Assembly (NCBI GenBank): GCA_963082875.1
Contig: OY720102.1
Location: forward strand, 13,552,990-13,616,989
DNA from: Corella eumyota
Taxonomy: Eukaryota; Chordata; Ascidiacea; Phlebobranchia; Corellidae
DNA length: 64,000 bases
Direction: 5' to 3'
Shown here: positions 42,232-54,800 of the stretch, in pieces
How the letters are laid out: the number at the start of each line of letters is the position of its first letter
Position numbering within the stretch: the stretch's first letter is position 1
Position numbers and translations under genes: made by a program
Notes under the pieces: model-generated
What the model saw: only the letters and a program-made list of their open reading frames with translations
Told to the model about the DNA's origin: nothing
The model's database searches: none

Positions 42232-42340
42232 TGACGTCGGTCGTAAATACGTCATCCACTCTCTGTATATAAACAGCTGACGCACGTGCCGCGTTATTTA
42301 AAGTTGGAGGTTTTGTTTCGAAGCTTGTTTGTGTGTAAGT
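42232..42340 (+). promoter_or_regulatory. Promoter-like TATA/CRE segment
   Basis: TGACGTCG (42232-42239) and TACGTCAT (42248-42255) resemble CREB/ATF sites, followed by TATATAAA (42266-42273). A GTAAGT donor at 42335 could end a non-coding first exon. A related segment is at 4741-4780 (TACGTCATCCACT, TATATATA) upstream of NLR gene 1, so it may drive NLR gene 2, whose start follows an acceptor at 45700. Inference only. Confidence 0.45.
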
Positions 42341-42509
42341 TCGTGGTTAGTGGCTTTACTTCAGTAAATTGAAATTCAATTTCTGTTTAAGAAGCATTCA
42401 TCTTTAATAGCAGATTAGAAAACGTAGAATTGTTAATTTTATTAAGCCAAATTTGCTAAAGATTTATTGAATTAGAATATTTTAGCGTTTTAGAACGTTA
42501 AATTTTTAT

Positions 42510-43012
42510 TTTTTTTTGTATATATCTTTATTCTCGATGTCGGAAAGTCGAATGCGCGACTTAAATATAGAGTAACATCAGTTACTCCGACCCAGTCTTG
42601 AGTTGCCTGTGGCAGTTTGGGATATTATATAGGTTATAATTACCCGATAATTATACTGCTGATCCAGTCTGGAAAGTAGGGCAACGTGCACGCACAAGAT
42701 TTTTTCGTTAAAAAAAATGCACGCCTGAAATTGGCGTTTTGCACGCCTGGCATTAAAGCTTAATTTAAAATTATAGGTAAATACGCTAACATAAATTTTA
42801 GTACGCGTGCACGCTTGCACGCACAAGATCTCGTCGAAAACTGCCCTACTTTCCAGACTGTCTGCTGATTAATGGCTGGCTCAACAGGAGTTCATACCGT
42901 TTATAGCGCCTTACTCAAGGGTCCTACAGCATGAGATCAGTGGGGACTGAACTCACGACCAAATGTGTGGTGTAGCAAGTGTTCTTACCACTACACCACG
43001 CCGCTGAATTTT
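42510..43012 (-). repeat. tRNA-derived SINE interrupted by a MITE
   Basis: On the minus strand it begins GGCGTGGTGTAGTGGTAAGA (box A-like) and has GGTCGTGAGTTCAGTCCCC (box B-like). The body shares GGCGCTATAAACGGTATGAA with the other SINEs, and it ends GATATATACAAAAAAAAA. A 198-bp element splits it at 42664-42861. Confidence 0.8.
42664..42861. mobile_element. hAT-like MITE inside the SINE
   Basis: 198 bp with terminal inverted repeats CAGTCTGGAAAGTAGGGCA (19 bp, perfect) and an 8-bp CTGCTGAT duplication at 42656-42663 and 42862-42869. The SINE at 15650-15930 shows the unbroken site. Inside are several GCACGC/GCGTGC motifs. The minus frame 42578-42826 across it is not a gene. Confidence 0.85.
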
Positions 43013-45690
43013 TATGCGTTTAACATTTTTTTTTCTAAATGATGATTTAGTTTGTGATATTTTAATTAAATTTTTTTATTTAGCACAAAGTTAAGTGTGT
43101 AAAACTATTATTATTATATGTTAATTTAATGTGAATAATTTCCGAATTGGTTTCAAAAATCTTAGTTTACTGTGGGTTGGGAGAAAAGAAGTTTTGGACT
43201 GGAAGAAAATTATTTTCATAAAGTTTCTAGAGAGACATATGCTGTATATTTGTCGAAACTGAATACTTTGCATGGTGGTGGGAAAGATATTCTTTGCTGA
43301 AATTTCAAGTAAAATGACATTATTTAAATATGTTTTTTAATTATTTCCTGTTTAAATTGTCAATATATACTTTCTAGAATTGGTAAAAAACTAGGTTCAA
43401 AGTAGTTTAAAGGTAAGTAAAAGTGAAGCAAGTAAAACTAGTTTATTTTATGCAAATCTAGTGCGAGTTACTTCTAAATTCAGTTTTACAAAACTTAGTT
43501 GATTAGTTTGTAAAAAAAACAGTTTTACTAGTTACCACACAGGACCACACAGGATCACACAGGATCACACATGGCCGGACAAGATCACACAGGATGCGTA
43601 AACTGTTTATTTGTGATACTGTCATTTGATTAAAAACAAAATACCTATGATGGGATACTTTCCTATTAACCCCAGCCCTTACCTTCTTCTTGGAAATACC
43701 TTTAGTTGCCCTAAAGACAAAAGGCAATTTTTTTGTTTTATTTTTTTTCTTGTGTAGTAAATGTATTGACTTGTATGGCCTGAGTGGTCATGTCCTGCGA
43801 GGCCCTAAAAGGTAATTAGTAGGACAGGTGTATGGCTGACAAATTCATTGGTTCTTGTGGTGTTAGGAATATTCTTGGCTGAAATTTCAAGTTAATAAAC
43901 ATACAATAAATATTAAAAAAAAGAGTTTGTTAACTATTAAGTTATAAACTTATAATTTCTGAAACTAGTTGATTTTAAGTTAGTGCTTTAAGTAGCAAAG
44001 AAGGGTGATATTTTGATTTGCTGTATTTTTTGTTAACTTCCTATTATTTTAAACTAAATTCGTTTTTAAATTTGACCAATATTAAAGGCCGCTGTTGATG
44101 TTACGATGTACTGATGTTAAAATTGGTAATTTTTAAAATCAAGTCCTACTCTTGTCGCATAAAAGTCTATGAATTTAATTAAATTATTTTATTAGTTTTT
44201 AGATGCGAATTAATACAATTTACACAGACAAACATTACATAATGGGGCTTTATACAAATGTTTGATTTTTAAGAAAACTGTGGTTAATAGTGTGCATATT
44301 TAAATTACTATAGCAAAGGTTTGCTGTAATCACGCAATGCAGCAATTTTATAATAATCAACAAAATAAGTAAACATGAAAATTAAGAGTGGACACTAGTT
44401 ATTGAATATTAATATAGTTTTGCACTTTAGTATAAAATCAATAGATTTAGGTGGAATTTTGTAAATATTGCTTTAAATAATAGCTTTCACATGACTTAAC
44501 ATAAAAACTTATTTTTTGCTAAACTTATATTATTTAACAATTTAAAACTAATATTGTGATTTAAAACTAATATTGTGATCAAACCTTTTAATTTTAGTAA
44601 AACCAGACACTTGACACTCTTCAGGCTATTCTTAAAATCTTAACTTATTACAAAAAATTATAGTGGGGCAAGTTTGGGTTGTCTGGTATAATGTGTCCCC
44701 AAATTTGGGACAAAGGTAAACCAAAAAAGGTTATACATGGTTTTTATAATACATACATGCTCTGTGCTTAAGTACTTTAAATAAAATTCTTGTTATTTAT
44801 ATATAATACCGGGCATATTTTTTGGCAGGCAGTTTGTAATTTTTAAATAAAGTTTGTTTGGAGTTATTTATTGTTTTTGGTTATCTGCTATATGTAGATT
44901 ATTACAATTTCACTTTAACATTAGTTGTGTGACTACAAAAACCGCCATCCCATTTAATTTCAGCAAAACACAAAATTGTTTATTTTATTGAGCAAAATTT
45001 GCTTAATTTTATTGGATTAAATAATTCTAGTATCTTGATACAGTTAAATGTGTTGGGGAAAATATTTTTACTTTGAGTTGTTTGTTAATTCCTAAATATA
45101 TTAACCAAATTTGTGCATCATCTATGACTAACTTACTGTTTATTTTTATTGTAAAGATTGAGTAATTTCTATAAAGGAAGCAAAACAATAGAGCAACTAC
45201 TTATAAAGGATTTCCTTTTGCTGCAACAGGATATTTTCAACGGCTTGAATACTCGAGCTATAGCATATTAAAAGTATTGGGGTCTGACTAATTGTTTATT
45301 GTGCTGTATTAATTTGTTTTTTTTATTAATTTTTTTACTGAACAACTATTTAATTATTATTTATTAAATTTTGTTAAGAAATCTGTTAGCCTTATAATAC
45401 CGGACACCACAAAAAATTCAGAGGTTTTTCGCGCATTAATGACAGTGAATAATAAGATATATAATCAATATTACATCAATGCGACGGGATAAAATGACAA
45501 AATCAATTTAATGATTTAAAACATGCCAAAAAGATTAATATTAACATAAAGATTTTAAGTATGTTATGGCATGGTCACCTAACCCAGAAATATAACTTAT
45601 GTGTTTACTTTTGAAGGTCAAGGTCATCTGCTTAAAATAAACTTTTAAACATCATCTTATTATTTATTGATACAATTTTCTGTTTTTTTT
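43013..45690. other. Intergenic region upstream of NLR gene 2
   Basis: No gene seen. 43200-43300 resembles 4850-4940 (AGAGAGACATATGCTG, then GGTGG.AAAGATATTC). 44640-45010 resembles a unit of the 2690-12700 repeat. A short run of CACACAGGATCA-type repeats is at 43538-43596. From about 45590 the sequence is collinear with the start of NLR gene 1. Confidence 0.6.
43538..43596. repeat. Short tandem repeat, unit about 10-11 bp
   Basis: Four to five copies of ACACAGGATC with changes. The minus-strand frame 43503-43727 reads through it and is not supported. Confidence 0.75.
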
Positions 45691-45712
45691 AAATTTGTAG
45701 GAAGTTTTTATC

Positions 45713-45856
45713 ATGGAGGAAACTGAATCAAATGATCCAGAGTTGCCAAACAATAATGATCCAGAGTTGCCAAACAATAATAACCCAGAGTTGCCAAACA
45801 ACAATAACCCAGATTTTCCAGACAATAATGATCCAGAATCAAATTTAAATACTCGG
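45713..45856 (+). CDS. NLR gene 2 first coding exon
   Basis: 48 codons with the NNDPELP-type repeat (MEETESNDPELPNNNDPELP...), ending NLNTR. Acceptor-like TTTGTAG at 45700, 12 bp before the ATG, as in gene 1. A minus-strand frame 45711-45917 is its shadow. Confidence 0.78.
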
Positions 45857-48800
45857 GTATTTTATTTACTTTAAACTTTCTAGATAAAGGTTTATAATTA
45901 AACTTTCCCCAAACCATCTAACAGTACAAGGTTACTAAATATATTTAAAAAAGGGTTAAAGGGAGAACAAATTTTAAACTTTTTGTCAGTTATAAGAATA
46001 TTAATCCTTTAATTTTGATATTTTAGGGGGATTGGATAAGGTTGTGTTACTATAGTGATTTTACATTTATTAAAATTAACATAAATTTTACAGAACTTGC
46101 AAGCAAGACCAGTTAGTTTAAATATTTATGGCGGCGATTTTGCTGAAATTTCAGGGAATTTGCCTCCAAGTAAGTTGTTTATTAATTTTATATGATTGGG
46201 TTTGCCTGACAATAGAAACCAGGGCCGACATTACGAAACTTGTTAAGTTAACGATCTTGTTACTTATATATCATTAGCAAGCGAAAATGTAGTTAGAGAG
46301 AAAATGGGTATTACGAAACAAAAAATATCAAATTTCACGAACGAGATCGGACAAAATTTAGCGAGTAGAATTTACTATTCATTAACTTAGCAAGAAGTAT
46401 TTTGTCTTGGTTATCACTTTACATCTAAGATATATTTTTAAGTTCATAAATATACTGTAACTTATTAATATAAATTGTTACATATACAATTGGTGTAATA
46501 AATGCTTAACATATAATGCCATGAAACCTTAAACTGAACAATCTGCCAAACTCAATTTAATTTAGCATTTAAACATAAAGGATTCGAAGGAAAACACTAT
46601 TTTGAAATAGATGATATAACCAAACTGTTTAATCTTTAGTCATGGTTTTCTTGTGCCGGTTAAAGTTTTTTTTTAAGTATATATATAAAATAACTATATT
46701 TTGTTTTGTAAATAAATGTTTTTTTTAAACATTTACCATATTATCAAATTACCATACAAATGGACTATTGCTGGGCTATCCACTATAGCCTTAACTTTTC
46801 ATTATAATATGACAATATAAAAGCACCCCTGTGGATAAAATTTTAACATCACCGCTCTGATGTAACCCCGAGATATCCAGTAAAAATGTAAGAATTGTCC
46901 CTTTGCGTAGCACAAAATCCTTTTTTTGTACTTTTTTATTTTTAATGAACTAGGTGGTTTTGTAATTAGTTAACGAGCAAGATAACTCGTTAAATTTTGA
47001 AGCATTAGCAAGATCGTTAAATTTAACTTAACGAGTTTCATAATGCTGCTCTAGGCCAAGTCTTAGTTTATTTATAGACTTAACAAAACATTATTTTATG
47101 TAATATATTAGCCATGCAAATTTTATTATTAATATTAAATTAATTTTATTATAGATGCTGTGGTACATTTACATATCCCACAAGTCAACGTAATTCGTGA
47201 TTTCCATCAAAACGAGATCACTCAAAACATCACTCACCATGAAAACATCACTCACCATAAGCAATATGGTGGAGCATACATGCCTGGGGCTTCATTATAC
47301 GATTCTACATTTCCTAAAACAGGTATTTTTAAGTTATTTTCACAATACATAATTATATTCTGAAAATTGCATTTTTGATCTGATAGGAGAGTTAAAAAAA
47401 CTGTGCTAGTAAATTATTAACCTTATATTGTTAAATTATGTTTGATTTTTATAAATTTATTCAATAATCAAAATTAAAAGATTATGGCTTATATAATAAT
47501 GATGTACAAAATACTACATTAAATATGTAAATGGGGTTGAGCATAATAGTCTAAGCAAATATAAAACAATTTAAATATAAACGAGGTGTTAACTGCCTTT
47601 TAAATATTGCATGGAACTAGTTAAATTATTTACCTAACTCAAGAAATTTAAGTTGTTTGTGATACAAAATTAAATAATACTTACAATCAGGACTTTTATA
47701 ATGTACAGTTAGAGTCAGTTTATTTCATTTACGATTTCGGGCTTTATTTTGAATCGGCAGCATGGTGTACCTAAACCATATTAGGTCCTGAATTCGAATC
47801 CCGATGCTCTCATGCTGTAGCTCTGTTGAGTTAAAAGCTATAAATGGTATGAACTTCTGCTGAGCCAGCACTTAATCAGCAGCTAAATATCGGGCAACCA
47901 TAATCTATAATATTTCAAACTCGCGCATTCGACCTTTCCACGTTAAAAATAAAGATATTTACAACGAAAAATTTGTAATTGATTTTTACTTTCAACACAA
48001 CATTAGGAGTTTGCCAACTATTTTTTATAATTTAAAGTTTTTTGTTGTTTTTTGTTATTTCATAGCAAGTATAAAAGTTAGCTCTAATTAACTTGTGTAT
48101 CTACATCAAAGGTTCCACTTCAAATGAAAATGAACGGCCAAGAACTTCTGGCTTAAATCAGGTTTTAACTTTAAAACTATTCGATATTTACTCAAATAAA
48201 AGTTAAACACTGATATAAATTGGGTCATAAGATCTTGTTCAACAATAAATATGACTGGTAATCATTGGAAATGTTTGAAGCTACCAAAGTTTTATTGTTT
48301 TTAAAGGAACAACCTGAAGAATTACAAATCCCAGATCCACATAAGGTTGATCCAGAATCAAGAAGAAGACAATTTGAAGGTAAATTTAAATCCTGTTTAT
48401 AATATTGAAGTGTTTCTAATATTTTTTAAAGATCCTTGCTTGTCTATAATCTGTCTATGATAATATAAATATATCATCTGGACAATAACATTATATAATT
48501 CTAAACACTGATTTAGTTTTGGTATAGTAACTGTAGAATTAGGCTGTAAAGTCAACTTTTAACAATGATTAAAATGTTTAATTGTCACTAATCTTATTAT
48601 TAACATAAAAAATGTCGGTTGTTGTAAAATATTTATTACCATTCGAAACTAACTTCTCAGGTTTTAATGTAATTGTAGGTGGGCACAGCTAACCTAAAAA
48701 GTAACTTTGTTAAATGGTTATTTGTTACACATTATATTAACTTGTTATCACTGCTTAGTTATTGATAACTATTACCGTTAAAATTTAATTAAAACAAACA

Positions 48801-51800
48801 AGAAACAATCCTATTTTTAAAAATACAATAATTTAGACCATAGTTGATATTTTACCTAAACAAACAAAATTGGCAGTTACATACACTGTTACATCATTTA
48901 AAAAATGGCACTGTTTAAACCCGATAAATGACGATATTTTTCATATATTCTACCCCTTCTTAGCATGGTTTACTAGTAAAAAAATTAGATTAATGAACTT
49001 ATATTAAAAAAAGCGTAATGCAACGGAGATTAATAAGTTTAATATCGATTTTCAAAGTTAACTTTGTTAATTAACGATTAACAGATTATTGGGATCTTTA
49101 AGTGTAATAAATGTATTATATTCATGCAATATAATACCACCTGTAAGAAAAATTGTTTTAATCCAATATTATTTACTTTAAAAGGTTCTACTTCTAATGA
49201 AAATGTACAACCGAGATCCTCCGCTTCAAATCAGGTTTTAACTTTAAAGTTTTCAATAAATATAAGCATGCTTAAACTAAATAACAAAGTTTAAATGTTG
49301 TTTATAATAAATAATAAGATTATGGACTTAGTTTGAATAATAAATATGACTGGTAATCATCAAAAAAGTTTTTGTAGTTACTTAACCAAAGTTTTACTGT
49401 TTATAAAGGAACAACCTGAAGAATCACAAACTCCAGATCCACATGAGGTTGTTCCAGAACCAAGAAGAAGACAAAATAAAGGTGAATTTAAATCTTGTTT
49501 ATAATATGGAAGTGTTTTGGTTTATGTTTATTTTTGATATAAGTAGACTGATTTCACAGTCTAATCTTGCATCGAATGTAAATGTCTCTATTAAGTTTGG
49601 TAATTTTAATCTGCTTATGTATTTTAGTAATAGCAAAAGTGACTAAGTTTGTCACCAACAAAATAACACTTTAAGATAGATGCAGATGGAATTAAACCTT
49701 AAACCTTGTGCGGTAATACCTAATGATATAACCACTGGTTATATCACTACATAAAGTCCTGTGTTTGATTTTTACTGTTTTTGATATTCAACAACGGTCT
49801 ATAATTACATATTCCATGTTCGACATTTAGAACTTTCTTTATAAAACTTTTTTTATTTAAAGTATGAATTTATGGAAAAACGACATTAAAATTCATCACC
49901 TTAAAAATATAATTTTAATAACGTAGTTAAACAACACAACCTAAGCTTGCCAACACAGTATGCACACCACTAAAAAACTTGCAAACTCAAAAATAACAAC
50001 ACTTGGCAGTTCTCTACTTTTTTACTTTTATCAGAATATATATAACACAAAGCATCAACAAATATTCTTTTACTAGTAAAAATAAAATGTTTTCAATTGT
50101 AATTATTAAAGGGACCAAATAACGAAAAACCACAACCTCCTATAACCCAATGTGTTTGCCACTATTAAGAAAGTTAAAAATTATTCAAATAGTGTAAAAA
50201 AACAGTCAATCACACCAGCTACAAATTTAAAATATTATTATTTAAGTTTCTTATTCAAATAGAAATATAACATAAATAAATGACATTCACATTAAACTTA
50301 ATAATTATTATCCAATCTAAAGTTATGCCCATTTAACTTTGAACCACATTACTCTAAAGCCCATAAATATGATAATTTAAAATAATGATAAAAACTGTTT
50401 TAAGGCAAAAATGACTGAGTATAAACTTAAATTTGCTTATGATTGATTTTAACATTGGCCAAAGGTCCCTTGTTACAGAAAACAAGTGAATAATATGACA
50501 TATACAACTTATGCATGCTATGTTAAATATATCGTTAAATATATTTTAAGTAATTAACACTTTGGTCATTAAATCACAAGCAATCAAGGCATCAGCGTTT
50601 AGTTTGTTTAATTTCCTTTGTTGTAGTTTGAGTTACTTAAAAATTAACGCCATATTAATTTAAGCATTTAAATTATAGGTTCCACTTTTAGTGAAAATGT
50701 ACAGCCGAGATCCTCTGCTTCAAAGCAGGTTCTAACTTTAAAGTTATTAATAAAATGTTGTTATATTTATGTTAAAGGATGGTGTTTAAAGATTGTTTAA
50801 ATATTTAAACTTTGAATTTGTAAAGTTAAATATTTTTAAATAGTTAAGTTTAATAATAAATTAAATTAACTTTTAAATCATTTTTGTTTTAAAGGAATAT
50901 TCTGGAAAATCACGAATCCCGGCGAAAACTTACAAAAAAGAGTTTCCAGTATCAAGAAGAAGGCAGAATGAGCGTAAGTTTAAGCAATTATCCAAACAAA
51001 TTTATTTTTATTGTATGACCTTATACTTTGGCATTTTTCATCTTTAATATGACATAGCACTGTATTTTAATTAAATTTTATTTACATTAAAGGTTCTACT
51101 TCAAATGAAAATGTACAGCTGAGATCATCTGCTTCAAATCAGGTTTTAACTTTAAAATTGTTCTTAAGATTTTGGGATATTTACTCTAAAGAATAAAAAT
51201 TAAACACTGATATTGATTGGGTCATAAGACCTTGTTTAACAATTGATATGACTGGTAATCATTAGAAATGTTAGTAGTTACCAAAGTTTAAATGTTTTTA
51301 AAGGAGCAACCTGAAGAATCACAAACTTTAAATCCACATGAGGTTGATCCAGAACCAAGAAGAAGACAAAATGAAGGTAAGTTTAAATTTTGTTTATAAT
51401 ATGGAAGTGTTTTTGGTATATGTTTATCTTTGTTATAAGTAGACTGACATCACAGTCTAATCTTGCATCGGATGTAAATGTCTTTATTAAGTTTGGTAAT
51501 TTTAATCTGCTTATGTATTAGGTAAAAGCAAAAGTGACTAAGTTTGTCATCAACAAAATAACACTTTAAGATAGATGCAGCTGGTATTAAACCTTAAACC
51601 TTGTGCGGTAATACCTAATAATATAACCACTGGTATCACTACATAAAGTCCTGTGTTTGATTGTTACTGTTTCCATGTCGAAGTGTTATTGAATAAAATG
51701 CTACAAGCAATTCTTTTCTATATTCAAAATTAAGTTTTTTTGCTTATATTTTACAAAAACAATCTTATTCAAATAGAATCAAAAAACAAAAATATATTGA

Positions 51801-54800
51801 AATAAAACTTAACATAACACTTAAGATCTCATTACAACTGCGCCACTTACATAAAAGTGACGAAACTTAAAATAAAGATAACAAACAAGTAAAGGTGGAA
51901 ACATGTGATCGCTGTAATAGATAACAACGGTCTATATTTGTTACAATACTTTTTTCTGCTAAACTAAAAAATTAATTAGCTGTTTATTATAACGCAATAT
52001 TATCTGGTCGCTAAATTTAGTGGAAGTAATATACAATAATAAAAGGGGTTAAGTAAAGAGGATTGAAAATTCTTCTTACCTTGGCTTAAAACAATTTATA
52101 TTTAATCTTAAATATAATAAATCTAGTAATTGTTGTTACGTAATACCAGCATTTTTACAGGTTTTACTTCAAATGAAAATTTACAGGCCTTTGCTTCAAA
52201 TCAGGTTTTAACTTTTTATCAATACAATGTTTAAATATTTACATTAACAAATAAAGTAAAAATATTAAATTAGATTTTTTTAATTGAAGGGACAACTTTT
52301 TTTTTAATTTAAATGGTTATCATTAAACCTTTAGGCATTTATTATTGAAACTAAGTTGTAAAATTAAATTTTTTTTTATAATAAGTTTTGTTTAAAGGAA
52401 CAACCTGAAGAATCAAAAACTTTAGTTAAACTTCCACTTGAGGTTGATCCAGAACCAAAAAGTCAGAATGAGGGTAAATTTAACAAAATATAATCATGTT
52501 ATTATATGAAAGTGTTTTAATATTTACCTATTTGCATAATAGGGAGGCTGATTTTTTGAAAAAAATATTTTAAATATTTACTGACAAAAGTAACTATATA
52601 ATTAGGCTGTAAATATAAAACTTTCCATATAAGAATAAATTTAGAATTACTTGTACTTTACAGTATTTAAAAAAACTCTCAGACTTTTCAGTTTTATATT
52701 TTATATTTTTGTACTGTAATCCTAGCAGTAAAAATTACTGTATTTTAACACAATATTATTTACAGATATTTTTTCTAATTTTTTTACCTTTAAACAAGTT
52801 AGAAGTATAGCCTGACTTAAAATAAGTCGGGCGATCATATGACTTTTTTTATTATAAATGCTTAGTCAACTGTTATGGTTCTTATTGAATATTGCATTCT
52901 TAATTTATTGTGTTTTACTTAATCTCAGATATTTGTTTGTTATGCAAAGTTTAATGCTGCATTATCAATGTTAAAATACTTTAAAAAGTTACCTTTTTGT
53001 TAATTTTTATGCTCTCTGGATTTAACTGCCAGTTGAATATAACATCATAAATTTAGTTTTTTTTTTGCTAACTTTCTTTATACTTTTTATTTTTTTTTTA
53101 AATGTAACAAAAAAAGTTTAAAAATTGAAATCATACTCTACATTAACATAAGTGTTTACATTAAAGGTTCTACTTTAACTGACAGTGTACCACCGAGATC
53201 CTCTGCCTCGAATCAGGTTTAATTTTAAAGTTGTTAATAAATTTAAGCTTGTTCAAATTGAAAAACACAGTTTTAATATTTGTTTAAAGAAATTTGTCTA
53301 ATAAAAGCAATCTAAACTTAAATATTTGTTTTAAAGAAACATGCTGATAATTCACTAACTGCAGCGAAAACTTACAAAAAGGAGTTTCCAGTACTAAGAA
53401 GAAGGCAAAATGAAAGTAAGTTTAAGTAACTTTTACAAACAAAAATGTGGTGGTGTTTGTCTTTGTTTACCTTTTAGTATAGTAACCCTCTTGTTGCATT
53501 TTTGTCAAAGCAACTTTTGTTACTTGACTTTAGTTTAATTTCCTTTTTTTATTTTAGTAAAATTTATTTCGCTGATTTTTTTAAAAAGATTATGTAGTTG
53601 CAGGTTTCTTTTTTAATTATGTTTAAATTTTTCCAACTTGTATGTGAATAACATTTTTTTTAACATTGGTCAAATAGTTTTCGAGATATCAGAATTTGCA
53701 TTAGAATATTGTCAATTGAGAAATTTCCTGCGCTTGCGAGTCACGTGACGCACGACATTAATGCTGGCAGACATAGAGAAATATTCTTATTTTACTTTTT
53801 TTTGACCCTTTGTTGCATTTTTTGAAATTTTTTTGCGGAAAACAAACTTCGCATGAAATACAAAAATTTAGCAATACTATGTAAGACATTTCTTACTTTT
53901 AAAGTATTTTAATTAGGTAGGCTGTATTTGAAAAATTCTAACAAGTTAAGGGTATGTTGTTAGTTTTAAAAATTTACCAGTCAGAAACGGTTACAAATAA
54001 CTTACAAAAATACACATAAACTAAGTGTTATTGAAGCAAAGTTTACCATTAAAACGCGAGCGTAGGGATTTTCTCTATATACAATATTTACCTTTAAATC
54101 TCAATATCCTAAAAACAAACTTTATTAACATTGAAGGTACCAGTTTGAATGAAAATGTACAGCTGAGATCCTCTGCTTCAAATCAGGTTTTAACTTTAAA
54201 TTTGTCAAAAAAATATATTTACAAAGTTGTGTCATATTTACATTAGAGACACAGTTTAAATATAATTAATTAACTAATTAAAGTTATAAGAGATGTTTCA
54301 AAAATTATTTAAGCTCTATTGCAAGAATTTTAAAGTTTTTGAAATAAATGTTTACTTATTTTTAAACATTTTGAAAATTAAATTTATGTTTTCAGCTAAC
54401 TCCTAAAAAATCCAAATCTTTTGTCAAACGTTTTCGAAAATTTTTTTCAAAACTAACAGAAAAAGGTAAAAGAAAAAAAAATTTCTTTAAATTTATATGT
54501 TATTATTTAATTTGAGGTTTTAATTTTGATAACTTTGTGACAAAACTGAGTAATTTTTATCAGTACAGTTAATATAGAATCTTGGGCAGATTTTTATTTT
54601 GTGATGGGCCTTAACAAAGAAGTTCACTACTCTATAATATATACATAATATGAATATTTCATATGAATATATTACATTTAATACTTTATCGTTTTAGATA
54701 ATTCTTTATGTAAACAACTTTCCATTAAGTGTTTTGAGCAAGCTAGAAGTTTTGCCCATGAATTTTGCTCTCCTGTCCAGTTAGACAAACAATTAGAATT

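Noticed and set aside
42578-42826. 82-residue minus-strand frame
   Set aside because: Spans the SINE/MITE junction; made of transposon sequence.
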